From: Desulfobacteraceae bacterium
GTDB lineage: Bacteria; Desulfobacterota; Desulfobacteria; Desulfobacterales; Desulfobacteraceae
Reading direction: 5' to 3'
NCBI GenBank assembly: GCA_024226935.1
Contig: JAAELK010000509.1
Coordinates: 96,383-160,382 of the forward strand
DNA: 64,000 nt
Numbering within the stretch: the first letter of the stretch is position 1; each line of letters opens with the position of its first letter. Position numbers and translations under genes: made by a program. This document shows positions 1 through 8,309 of this stretch, piece after piece. The notes beneath the pieces are model-generated. The model made no database searches. It was not told the origin of the DNA and worked only from the letters and a program-made list of their open reading frames with translations.

Positions 1-657
1 GAGCAACCCCTGGTTGATCATAATATCAACCCGCTGGTTAATTCTTTCATATAATTTTTTCCGGTCCATATAAAGCCCTATGGTCAGACTTTTATATCTG
101 GATTCTTCAAAATTATGAACCTTTTGTTTGGCAGAAATAGTCTGACCCGTTGTTATAAAAACTTCAAGAGCCCGAATCAGCCTGAAACTATCATTGGGAT
201 GAATTTTTTCAGCTGCACCAGGGTCACATATTTTTAATTGATCATGGAGAAATAAGTTGCCTTTTTCTTTATGAATACGAGTCAAATCAACCAGAGTTTT
301 TTCACACACCGGCTGGGCCCTGAAGAGCCCATGGAGCAAAGCCCGAATGTAAAGACCGGTACCTCCGGCAATTATGGGAAGCTTATCCTTTTTGAAAAGA
401 GACTCAATTGCCCGATCTGCCTTAGTGGCATAAAGGCCCGCATCAAACTCCTCTTTAGGATCCAGAAAACCGATCAGATGATGGGGAGCCATTTTTAATT
501 CATCCGAATTGGGTTTGGCCGTGCCAATATCCATATGTTTATATATCTGCATGGAATCAGCCCCAATTATTTCTCCATTAAAATGGCGGGCAATGGCAAT
601 GGCAAAATTGGTCTTGCCTATACCTGTGGGACCACAGATGGTTATGATTTTTTTCAT
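1..657 (-). CDS. miaA: tRNA dimethylallyltransferase MiaA, 3' end outside window
   Basis: Transfers a dimethylallyl group to N6 of A37 in tRNAs that read UNN codons. The reading frame opens at the ATG at 657 (minus) with MKKIITICGPTGIGKT, the N-terminal P-loop typical of MiaA. It continues without a stop for 219 codons to position 1, so the C-terminal third lies outside the window. Other family signatures are visible: GADSMQIYKHMDIGTAKP, GGTGLYIRALL and the SFRLIRALE segment. It is divergent from the hdrA operon; the 187-bp gap carries the hdrA promoter. Identification is firm; only the 3' end is missing. Confidence 0.95.
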   Translation of the reverse strand, partial: MKKIITICGPTGIGKTNFAIAIARHFNGEIIGADSMQIYKHMDIGTAKPNSDELKMAPHHLIGFLDPKEEFDAGLYATKADRAIESLFKKDKLPIIAGGTGLYIRALLHGLFRAQPVCEKTLVDLTRIHKEKGNLFLHDQLKICDPGAAEKIHPNDSFRLIRALEVFITTGQTISAKQKVHNFEESRYKSLTIGLYMDRKKLYERINQRVDIMINQGLL

Positions 658-693
658 GGGGAAAGTTGTGTTTAACCTTTTATTCAATAATAG

Positions 694-723
694 TTGACAA
701 CATTTAACAGAAAGCTTTATAAC
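694..723 (+). promoter_or_regulatory. Candidate sigma-70 promoter of the hdrA operon
   Basis: TTGACA at 694-699 and TATAAC at 718-723 are 18 bp apart, 6/6 and 5/6 matches to the housekeeping consensus. They face hdrA and would give a leader of about 120 nt. This is the only good match I see in the gap between miaA and hdrA. Confidence 0.6.
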
Positions 724-844
724 ATAGTTTTTTCATTAATAAAAATTAATAAAAGCTATGTTATACGCTACGTACAAAAATGATTATTATGAAAAACGCA
801 ATTTTAATTGATATAATTTGTTTTATGATTAGAAATAGGAGAGA

Positions 845-3800
845 ATGACAATGAATTTTAAAAAAACCGGATCTGTAGTGGTGATTGGTGGCGGTATCTC
901 CGGCATGCTTTCAGCTCTTGATCTCGCAAATTCCGGATTTTATGTTTATTTGGTGGAAAAAGGCCCTTCAATCGGCGGCGTGATGTCCCAGCTGGACAAG
1001 ACTTTTCCGACAAATGACTGCGCAATGTGAATTATCTCACCTACACTGGTCGAGGTCGGCCGGCATTTAAACATCGAACTTTTAACCCTTTCTGAGGTTA
1101 AAAACGTCACAGGTGAAAAAGGTAATTTTCAAGTTGAAATCCTTAAAAAACCCCGGTATGTAAAAGAGGATTTATGCGTTGGCTGCGGGGTCTGCACTGA
1201 AAAGTGCCCCGGCAAATTTGAGGATCAATATAATGCTAATCTTGTCAAACGAACTGCCATTTATGTGGAGTATCCCCAGGCAGTTCCCCTCAAATACGGC
1301 ATAAACCCCGAGGTCTGTCTAAAACTGACAAAAGACAAATGCGGGACCTGTGAAGAGGTCTGTCCTGCAAATGCCATTGATTACACCCAAACACAAGAAA
1401 CAATCACTCTGGATGCCGGGGCTATTATTTTTTCCCCGGGCTTCAAGCCCTTTGATCCTTCTAAATTTGACAATTATCAATATGTCAATTATCCCAACGT
1501 GATCACCTCCATGGAATTTGAAAGAATTCTATCTGCATCTGGTCCCACCATGGGTCATGTCACCACCTTTCCAAAACTGCCCGCAAAACCCAAAAAGAAA
1601 AAAGATAAATTATTGGCCAAAAAACGGAAAAGTCCCAAAAGGATTGCCTGGTTTCAGTGCGTAGGCTCCAGGGATATGAACAAGTGTGACAATCCCTATT
1701 GTTCTTCTGTCTGCTGTATGTATGCGGTGAAAGAGGCCGTTATAGCTAAAGAACACGCCGGTGGAGACTTGGATTGTTCTATCTTTTTCATGGATATGCG
1801 AACTCCCGGCAAAGAGTTTGAAAAATACTACCAGAACGCCAAAGACAAACACGGGATTAACTTTATCCGCTCAAAGGTCCATTCGGTAACAGAAGATCTG
1901 GACACCCATGACCTTCAAATCAGGTATGTTGATGAGTTGGGACAAATTGTCACAGAAGTTTATGACATGATCGTTCTGTCAGTAGGCCTTGAGATAACAC
2001 CTGAGACCAAAGAACTTGCCGATAAGCTTGGCATTGAAATGACCGCCAACGGCTTTTGTAAAACCGATTCCTTTGAACCGGTGGCAACTTCCAGGGATGG
2101 TATTTATGTATCCGGGGTATTCAACAATCCCAAGGATATCCCGGAATCCGTTCTGGATGCCAGTGCTGCAGCATCTGCTGCCGGGGATGCCCTAAGTGAA
2201 GTACGGGACACCATGACAAAGCAGGTTGCAACAATCCCCGAAACCAATGTGGTGGGTGAAAGACCCAATATCGGTGTCTTTATCTGCGACTGCGGCTCCA
2301 ATATCAAAGGAGTGGTGGATTGTGCCCATGTTACCGAATACGCCAAAAGCCTTCCCTATGTCACCTTTGCCGATGAAAACATGTATGCCTGCAGCCAGGA
2401 TGCCCAGGATAAAATGGTCGAGCAAATTAAAGAAAAAAAGCTCAACCGCATCGTGCTGGCTGCCTGTACCCCCAAGACCCATGAACCTTTGTTCCAGGAG
2501 ACATTGAAAAATGCAGGGTTAAACAAATACCTGTTTGAAATGACCAATATAAGGAACCATAATTCCTGGGTTCATAAAAACAATCCGGAACTTGCCACTC
2601 AAAAGGCCAAAGATCTGGTCCGCATGGCTGTGGCCAAGGCCGCCCTTGCAGAACCCCTTAAAGAAGAAAAAATTGATGTAAACGCTTCTGTCATGGTAGT
2701 TGGAGGAGGCCTTGCCGGCTTAACGGCAGCAAAAAGCCTTGCCACACAAGGTTATGACACCCATATCATCGAGAAAAAAGACCAGCTTGGTGGAGAAGCA
2801 TTAAAATTGTTTAAAACCGCCCAGGGCGAAGACGTGGGTGAAAAAGTAGCCGAGCTTATTGGTGCAATTGAAGCCAATGAAAAGATCACAGTTCACACCG
2901 ATACCACCCTTGAAAAGGTGGAAGGATTTGTGGGCAATTTTAAATCTCTCCTTAAAACAGGAGATAAAACCTGCGAACTTGAACACGGGGTGGCTGTCCT
3001 TGCCACCGGGGCAAAATCTTCTGAACCAACCGAGTATGGATTTGGCCAGGATGACAGGATTATCACTGCCCTGGGCCTGGACAAACGACTCAAGGAAAAT
3101 GACACCCAACTTGACGCAATTAACTCAGCAGTTTTCATCCAATGCGTCGGATCAAGAGAGACTGATCGCCCCTATTGCTCCAGGGTCTGTTGTACCCATT
3201 CTGTTGACAATGCCATTTTATTGAAGACAAGAAAACCTTCCATGGACGTGTTTATCCTTTACAGAGATATTCGGACCTATGGTGAACGTGAGTTATTATA
3301 CAAAGAAGCAAGAGAACTCGGGGTCATTTTTATCCGATACGAAGTTGATAAAAAACCTGTGGTAGTCATCGAAAAAGACAAGATTAAAATTTCATTGAAT
3401 GACCATGTTTTGAACCAGCCCGTCACTCTGGAAACTGATCTTTTAACACTGGCGGCTGCCATTGTTCCCAGAAAAGATGAGAAACTTGCCAATTTCTTTA
3501 AAGTACCCTTAAATGACGAGGGATTTTTTATTGAAAAACACGCAAAATTAGGTCCTGCCGAATTTGCAACTGCCGGGGTCTTTGTGGCAGGGGCCGGTCA
3601 CTATCCTAAACCTGTCAATGAAGCAATTACCCAGGGAAGAGCTGCTGCCTCAAGGGCCGCAACCCTTCTTTCCAAAAAGGATAACCTGTTTACCAGTGGT
3701 ACCATCGCCAATGTTAATGTAGAAAAATGCAGCACCTGTGGTGTCTGCATATCCATTTGCCCCTATTCGGCACCACGATTTATAACCGAGGGACGTTTTG

Positions 3801-3943
3801 AAGGAAAAGCAGACATCAACGCAGTTTTGTGTAAGGGTTGCGGACTTTGTGTGGCCTCCTGCCGTTCCGGTGCGCTGCATCTTAGAGGATTTGATACAAA
3901 CCAGATTTTTTCACAAATATTTGCCCTGGGTGAAGTAGTCTAA
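845..3943 (+). CDS. hdrA: HdrA-type FAD/iron-sulfur protein, selenocysteine-containing
   Basis: Flavin-based electron-bifurcating subunit related to CoB-CoM heterodisulfide reductase A. The frame runs 845-3943 with one internal TGA at 1028-1030 (residue 62). The protein reads straight through it: [22 protein letters not shown], where HdrA proteins have a conserved Cys. Domains: FAD-binding GGGISG (15-20); ferredoxin-like cysteines 111-121 and 158-173; an HdrA N-terminal-like module ([14 protein letters not shown]); a second FAD motif GGGLAG (620-625); and a C-terminal two-cluster ferredoxin (from C962 and C996). At 1032 aa it is a double-module form, longer than the roughly 650-aa methanogen HdrA. 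AGGAG at 837-841 suits the second ATG (851) better than 845. First gene of a five-gene operon. A conventional annotation would split it at 1030 and restart at GTG 1265. Confidence 0.93.
1028..1063 (+). promoter_or_regulatory. UGA(Sec) codon with bacterial SECIS-like hairpin in hdrA
   Basis: The TGA at 1028-1030 is followed after 15 nt by CTGGTC (1046-1051), loop GAGGTC (1052-1057) and GGCCGG (1058-1063): a 6-bp stem including G-U pairs, with AGGUC in the loop. The E. coli fdhF SECIS presents AGGUCU in its apical loop, so both spacing and loop fit SelB recognition. Neither selC nor selA/selB is in the window. Confidence 0.8.
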
Positions 3944-3959
3944 AGGAGATACTTATATA

Positions 3960-4382
3960 ATGGCTGATAACGATACAAAAATTGTAAGCTTTCTTTGTAA
4001 CTGGTGCTCATACGGAGCAGCAGATCTTGCAGGAGTCAGCAGGATGGAGTACCCGGCAGATATCCGGGTTATCCGGATCCCGTGCACAGGCAGGATGAGT
4101 CCTAAATTTATTTTATCCGCTTTCAGGGAAGGTGCTGATGCAGTCTGGGTATCCGGCTGACATCCCGGCGAATGTCATTACCTGGATGGTAATTATTATG
4201 CACGCAGAAAATTTGCTTTAATGGGCAATCTCCTGGAACACATGGGAATTGAAAGAGATAGACTTCATTTTTCCTGGATCTCTTCGGCTGAAGCCACCAA
4301 GTTTGTGGATGTAGTCAAAGAGATTTCCGAGAAAGTGAGAGCGCTGGGCCCCAATAAAAAACTTGTAAAGGACTATAATTAA
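3960..4382 (+). CDS. mvhD: MvhD/FlxD-type hydrogenase iron-sulfur subunit, selenocysteine-containing
   Basis: Small [2Fe-2S] protein that passes electrons to HdrA (MvhD in methanogens, FlxD in sulfate reducers). The frame 3960-4382 has an internal TGA at 4158-4160 (residue 67). Reading through gives [19 protein letters not shown], aligned with the MvhD signature GCHPGDCHY, so Sec takes the place of the first Cys. Other family cysteines are present near the N-terminus ([14 protein letters not shown]) and in IPCTGRMSP. Full length is 140 aa, normal for MvhD. It starts 16 bp after hdrA with AAGGAGA (3942-3948) upstream. Physical partnership with HdrA is established for the family; Sec insertion is inferred. 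Confidence 0.92.
4158..4193 (+). promoter_or_regulatory. UGA(Sec) codon with candidate SECIS hairpin in mvhD
   Basis: The TGA at 4158-4160 is followed after 16 nt by ATTACC (4177-4182), loop TGGAT and GGTAAT (4188-4193), a perfect 6-bp stem. The spacer nearly equals the 15 nt seen in hdrA. The loop carries GG but not the fuller AGGUC of the hdrA element, so this is the weaker of the two. Confidence 0.65.
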
Positions 4383-4395
4383 AAAGGTTATTTTT

Positions 4396-5343
4396 ATGGA
4401 TACCTGTATTAAAAAAATCAGGGAGCTTTCTGCCGAGCTCCTTGAAAAAGGTGAAGTACAAAAAGTGATTGGGTTTGCCCAAGGAACCATTCCCATGGCA
4501 ACCAGCCCCATTGCAATTGAGTCAAAACAAGATACCGAAAAACTTGTTTTTAATTCAACATGCGGACTGAACCTTGCTAATTATGCTTCCAAACAAAAAG
4601 GCAAAGTAGCAATCATTGCCAAGGGTTGTGATTCTCGAAATATTGTCACCCATATTGTCGAAAATCAAATCCAACGGGACCAGATTTATATTATCGGGGT
4701 TCCCTGCACCGGCATGGTGGACAAGTCTAAAATTGCAACTCTTTTTGAAGATGAAATCACGGGATTTACAGAAGACGGTAACACCCTGAGAGTCACATCA
4801 TCTTCAAGGGAAGAGATCTTAAAAAAACAGGATTATTTAAGGGAAAATTGTCTTTATTGCACCCATAAGAATCCAATACTCTATGATGTTCTGGCGACAG
4901 AGCTTGTGGAAGAACAAATGCTTGAAAAACCATTTCCCGACGTGGATAGGATTGAAGCCCTGGATACCGATGCCAAATGGCAGCATTTTGAAAATCTGAC
5001 AAAAAATTGTATCCGGTGCTATGCCTGTAGAAATGCTTGTCCTCTGTGCTATTGTCCAACTTGTTTTGTGGACGAAGCCGGCCCCCAATGGGTAGGCAAA
5101 GGACAAAACAAAACAGATGTGAATACCTTTCACTATTTAAGAGCCTTCCATTGCGCCGGACGGTGTACCGATTGTGGCGCCTGTGTTGAAGCCTGCCCCA
5201 TGGGGATCAATGTCAGGGATTTTACCCGAAAATTAAACAAAGATGCTTTGGAACTTTTTGGTTGGGAAGCCGGCCTTGACATCACCAAACGTCCTCCTCT
5301 GGATGCATATAGTCCGGAAGATCCTGATGATTTTATCAAGTAA
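4396..5343 (+). CDS. FrhB-like multi-[4Fe-4S] protein of the HdrA/Flx operon
   Basis: 315-aa cytoplasmic iron-sulfur protein. The N-terminal half has the FrhB/FdhB-like pattern with AKGCDSRNIVTHIVENQI and IIGVPCTGMVD (roughly residues 70-115). The C-terminal half carries two cysteine-rich ferredoxin motifs, NCIRCYACRNACPLCYCPTC and CTDCGACVEACPMG. This matches the iron-sulfur subunits that accompany FlxA and FlxD in sulfate reducers and probably relays electrons between the flavin reductase and HdrA. It starts 13 bp after mvhD. I recognise the family but cannot say which of FlxB or FlxC it corresponds to, so no symbol is given. Confidence 0.8.
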   Translation: MDTCIKKIRELSAELLEKGEVQKVIGFAQGTIPMATSPIAIESKQDTEKLVFNSTCGLNLANYASKQKGKVAIIAKGCDSRNIVTHIVENQIQRDQIYIIGVPCTGMVDKSKIATLFEDEITGFTEDGNTLRVTSSSREEILKKQDYLRENCLYCTHKNPILYDVLATELVEEQMLEKPFPDVDRIEALDTDAKWQHFENLTKNCIRCYACRNACPLCYCPTCFVDEAGPQWVGKGQNKTDVNTFHYLRAFHCAGRCTDCGACVEACPMGINVRDFTRKLNKDALELFGWEAGLDITKRPPLDAYSPEDPDDFIK

Positions 5344-5359
5344 ATAAAAAGGGCATACA

Positions 5360-6412
5360 ATGAAATTCATAACAATTGATAAAAAGAACTGGACCAAAGG
5401 CATTGATAAATCCCGTGGGACCTATCGGCTTTTTGGCCCGGTTAAAGATAAAAACTGGTGCATGATCAAAGAGCTTGATGGGGATATTTTGCCCGATATG
5501 GAATACAACGAGTCTGTCATGTCGGCAAAATCTGTTCTTTTCCCCCAGTCGGAAACCATTTTAAATACCAGCCTGAATGAATCGGTTGAAGACCACCATA
5601 TCATGAAGCGGGCCAAAAACGATTATACAGCCCGGGCGGTTTTGGGTATCAGGCCCTATGATGCAAAAGCCATACAGCTTGTAAAAATGAACTTTGATAC
5701 CAAGGAATATAAAGACCCTTATTGGTGTGATGCCTACGAAGCCACAACTTTTGTTGGTATGGCCATTACCAAACCTGGCCCCTTTGATTTTTCTACTTCT
5801 GTAGATTCCGGCCCCTTTTGTGAAGAAGGGTTAGATATTCTTTTAGCAGATCTTGACGATAGCTTTATAGCAAAGATTCTCACCCCCAAGGGTGAAAGCT
5901 TTGCCGCTGCCTGCGGATTTGACAGCACCATCGACGATAAGGAGAGCCAGGCATTATTTGATATTTTGAGAAAAGAAGCAGAAAAGAATATCAACTGCCG
6001 GGTGGAAACAGATAAGCTTAAGGAAAAAAATCTTCTGGACCTCCACGGAGCATCCTTCTGGGATGATCTGGCATTTTCCTGTATTAATTGCGGCACCTGT
6101 ACCTATGTTTGCCCGACCTGCTGGTGTTTTGATATCCAGGATGAGGCTAAACTAAAGGAATCATCCAGATTCAGAAATTGGGACACCTGCATGTCTCCCT
6201 TGTTTACCCGGCATGCCACAGGACACAATCCAAGGGGCGTCAAAGTTCAACGGGTCCGGCAACGGTTCATGCATAAACTCAAATATTTTCTTGATAAATA
6301 TGACCAGGGAATTATGTGCGTCGGATGCGGCCGTTGTGTAAAAAGTTGTCCGGTTAACATCGACATCCGCGAGGTCTGCCATACCATGAACACTTATGAG
6401 AAAAAAGATTAG
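5360..6412 (+). CDS. AsrA/sulfhydrogenase-beta-like [4Fe-4S] protein
   Basis: 350-aa iron-sulfur protein of the family of anaerobic sulfite reductase subunit A and sulfhydrogenase beta. A long N-terminal region without clusters (about 1-225) is followed by CINCGTCTYVCPTCWCFDI and CVGCGRCVKSCPVNIDI, two ferredoxin-type motifs separated by about 60 residues. It is 16 bp downstream of the FrhB-like gene and 20 bp upstream of the flavin reductase. In AsrA/AsrB-like pairs this protein carries electrons from the NAD(P)H-oxidising flavoprotein, the likely role here. The in-operon order iron-sulfur then flavoprotein supports that pairing. Confidence 0.8.
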   Translation: MKFITIDKKNWTKGIDKSRGTYRLFGPVKDKNWCMIKELDGDILPDMEYNESVMSAKSVLFPQSETILNTSLNESVEDHHIMKRAKNDYTARAVLGIRPYDAKAIQLVKMNFDTKEYKDPYWCDAYEATTFVGMAITKPGPFDFSTSVDSGPFCEEGLDILLADLDDSFIAKILTPKGESFAAACGFDSTIDDKESQALFDILRKEAEKNINCRVETDKLKEKNLLDLHGASFWDDLAFSCINCGTCTYVCPTCWCFDIQDEAKLKESSRFRNWDTCMSPLFTRHATGHNPRGVKVQRVRQRFMHKLKYFLDKYDQGIMCVGCGRCVKSCPVNIDIREVCHTMNTYEKKD

Positions 6413-6432
6413 CGAACAAAGGAGCTAAATAC

Positions 6433-7278
6433 ATGGAAAACCCCTATATGCCATATCCAGTTCGCATTGACGATATTGAAATTGCAACTGAAGACAAATC
6501 CCTTAAGACATTTAAATTTGTCTTTCTCAATGAAGGGGATGAAGAAAAATTTGCTTATCATGCCGGCCAATTTGCAGAACTGTCCATTCCAGGTGTGGGC
6601 GAAATCCCAATTGGCATTGCCTCATCCCCGGTTGAAAAAGGATTTGTAAAATTTACAGTTTTCAAAACCGGGGTGGTAACTTCCCACCTTCACAACATGA
6701 AGGTCGGAGATATCATGGGACTGCGTGGCCCTTTGGGCAACTGGTATCCCTGGGACAAACTTGAAAACAAGAATGTGGTCATCATTGGTGGTGGATTTGC
6801 ATTTACCACTCTGCGATCTTCCATCATCTATATGCTGGACCCTGCCAACCGATCCAAATTCAAAAATATTGATGTAGTCTACGGAGCCAGATCCCCAGGC
6901 ATGCTGCTTTATCGCGATGAGCTATTTGAATGGGAAAAACGAAATGACATCAACATGCATATTACCGTGGATAGCACCGATGATCCGTCTTGGAAATATC
7001 ATACGGGCTTTGTTCCCCAGATAGTGGAACAAAACGCTCCCAAGGCCGACCAGGATACCTATGCCATCATTTGCGGTCCACCGATTATGATTAAATTCAC
7101 CCAGCCCTCTTTGACCCAGTTGGGATATAAACCCCACCAGATTATCATGTCTTTAGAAAACAGGATGAAATGTGGAATAGGAATGTGCGGACGATGTAAT
7201 ATCGGAAAAGAACTGGTATGCAAAGATGGACCGGTCTTTACTCTTGATGAAATTAATCAAACCCCGAAAGAGTATTGA
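6433..7278 (+). CDS. FAD/NAD(P)H oxidoreductase, FlxA/AsrB/PyrK type
   Basis: 281-aa ferredoxin-reductase-like flavoprotein. It has an FAD-binding barrel (about 1-105; the FAD motif R-x-Y/F-S is replaced by IGIASSP), an NAD(P)-binding fold starting at VVIIGGGFAFTTLRSSI, and a C-terminal [2Fe-2S] motif (KCGIGMCGRCNIGKELVC followed by DGP) as in PyrK and sulfhydrogenase gamma. It would be the pyridine-nucleotide entry or exit point of the HdrA complex. Last gene of the operon, followed within 6 bp by a terminator hairpin. It corresponds best to FlxA of the Flx-Hdr complexes; no symbol is assigned because the gene order differs from those I know. Confidence 0.82.
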   Translation: MENPYMPYPVRIDDIEIATEDKSLKTFKFVFLNEGDEEKFAYHAGQFAELSIPGVGEIPIGIASSPVEKGFVKFTVFKTGVVTSHLHNMKVGDIMGLRGPLGNWYPWDKLENKNVVIIGGGFAFTTLRSSIIYMLDPANRSKFKNIDVVYGARSPGMLLYRDELFEWEKRNDINMHITVDSTDDPSWKYHTGFVPQIVEQNAPKADQDTYAIICGPPIMIKFTQPSLTQLGYKPHQIIMSLENRMKCGIGMCGRCNIGKELVCKDGPVFTLDEINQTPKEY

Positions 7279-7283
7279 ATTTA

Positions 7284-7309
7284 ACTCTTTTGGGGAGAGT
7301 AATTTTTTT
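7284..7309 (+). terminator. Rho-independent terminator of the hdrA operon
   Basis: ACTCTTT (7284-7290), loop TGG, GGAGAGT (7294-7300), then AATTTTTTT. A 7-bp stem with two G-U pairs and a run of seven T immediately after the last gene. Confidence 0.7.
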
Positions 7310-7328
7310 ATACTTGTCTTATTCTTTG

Positions 7329-7357
7329 TTGACAAGTATCCGATGCTAAGATATGTT
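7329..7357 (+). promoter_or_regulatory. Candidate sigma-70 promoter of dsrC
   Basis: TTGACA (7329-7334) and TATGTT (7352-7357) are exactly 17 bp apart: 6/6 and 4/6 consensus matches. It lies between the operon terminator and dsrC, giving a leader of about 85 nt. It explains how dsrC could be expressed independently and at high level. Confidence 0.6.
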
Positions 7358-7447
7358 GAGATCTCGATTATTGCTATGAAGATTGAAGCCAAGACAGCAT
7401 GTCTTAAAAATGATAGAACCAAAACTTTTTACTGGAGGAAATTTTAA

Positions 7448-7765
7448 ATGGCAACAACTGAAGTTAATGGAAAAACATTCGAAATCGATGAAGACGGATT
7501 CCTTCTTGATTACAATCTTTATTGTGATGAGTGGGTAGAATATGTAAAAAGCCAGGAAGGAATCGAAGAACTGACAGACGAACATTGGCAGTTGATTAAA
7601 GTTCTTCAAGACTATTACGAAAAAAATGGTATTGCCCCCATGGTTCGTGTTTTGTCCAAACTCACCAAGTTCAAATTGAAACATATTTATGAATTGTTCC
7701 CTTCAGGACCTGGTAAAGGCGCCTGTAAAATGGCAGGGCTCCCTAAACCTACAGGATGTGTATAG
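7448..7765 (+). CDS. dsrC: DsrC, sulfur-carrying substrate protein of dissimilatory sulfite reductase
   Basis: Small sulfur-relay protein. DsrAB loads sulfite sulfur onto it as a trisulfide bridging its two C-terminal cysteines. At 105 aa it has the DsrC C-terminal arm FPSGPGKGACKMAGLPKPTG followed by CV, with Cys93 and Cys104 spaced CX10C. This is the functional DsrC pattern; TusE-type relatives lack the first Cys. GGAGG (7434-7438) precedes the ATG by 9 nt. It stands alone between its own promoter and a strong terminator, next to the HdrA-type operon whose relatives are proposed to exchange electrons with DsrC. dsrAB itself is not in the window. Confidence 0.97.
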   Translation: MATTEVNGKTFEIDEDGFLLDYNLYCDEWVEYVKSQEGIEELTDEHWQLIKVLQDYYEKNGIAPMVRVLSKLTKFKLKHIYELFPSGPGKGACKMAGLPKPTGCV

Positions 7766-7795
7766 TTTAATACATACCCTCACTTTTTTTAGTTT

Positions 7796-7830
7796 ATAAA
7801 GGCTCTGTTTTTTTTTAACAGAGCCTTTAT
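7796..7830 (+). terminator. Strong hairpin terminator after dsrC
   Basis: ATAAAGGCTCTGTT (7796-7809) pairs perfectly with AACAGAGCCTTTAT (7817-7830) around a T-only loop. A 14-bp stem, likely ending dsrC transcription and isolating it from the next gene. Confidence 0.75.
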
Positions 7831-7853
7831 GATTTACTGCCCGGGAGGCAATT

Positions 7854-8309
7854 ATGCCCTTACTTGACGAAACCAACAAAAAAATTCTCAACACGATTCA
7901 GCTTGATTTCCCCATTGATCCACGGCCATTTAAAAAAATTGCCAAAAAACTTGATCTTTCTGAAGATGAACTTCTAGACAGGATCAAAACCATGAAAGAC
8001 GAGATGCTGATCCGAAGAATTGGTGGCAATTTTGTACCCGATCGGCTTGGATACCATTCAACCTTGTGTGCTGCCATGGTCGAGCAAGAAAAGATAGATC
8101 TGTTTACACAAACGGTTAACTCATATTCAGGGGTTACCCATAACTACCGGCGGGATCATAATTTTAATATTTGGTTTACCTTTATAGCCCCCTCCATGGA
8201 AATTATACAAAAAAGCCTTAAAGAAATTTCAGTAAAAACCGGTGTAAAGACCATATTAAACCTGCCAGCCACCCGGGTATTTAAAATCTCTGCCAACTTT
8301 AAGGTATGA
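7854..8309 (+). CDS. Siroheme decarboxylase subunit (AhbA/AhbB, Lrp/AsnC-like)
   Basis: 151-aa protein with an N-terminal winged-helix segment (residues 1-60, LDETNKKILNTIQLDFPID) and a C-terminal AsnC-like barrel ending LNLPATRVFKISANFKV. The LPA-R-FKI ending and HNYRR-like segment are typical of AhbA/AhbB and NirDLGH, which decarboxylate siroheme to didecarboxysiroheme in the alternative haem pathway of sulfate reducers. I cannot decide between A and B from sequence alone. It overlaps the next gene by 4 bp. A true Lrp-type transcription regulator is the less likely alternative. Confidence 0.8.
   Translation: MPLLDETNKKILNTIQLDFPIDPRPFKKIAKKLDLSEDELLDRIKTMKDEMLIRRIGGNFVPDRLGYHSTLCAAMVEQEKIDLFTQTVNSYSGVTHNYRRDHNFNIWFTFIAPSMEIIQKSLKEISVKTGVKTILNLPATRVFKISANFKV

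Noticed and set aside
845..1030. HdrA as a short truncated protein or pseudogene
   Set aside because: The TGA replaces a conserved Cys, the frame stays open to 3943 with full HdrA homology, and a SECIS-like hairpin follows. A nonsense mutation is a worse explanation.
1265..3943. Separate gene starting at GTG 1265
   Set aside because: It begins inside the first ferredoxin-like domain, has no ribosome-binding site, and the upstream part continues the same frame.
7854..8309. Lrp/AsnC transcriptional regulator
   Set aside because: The LPATRVFKI ending is typical of siroheme decarboxylase subunits in a sulfate reducer; regulator remains only a secondary possibility.
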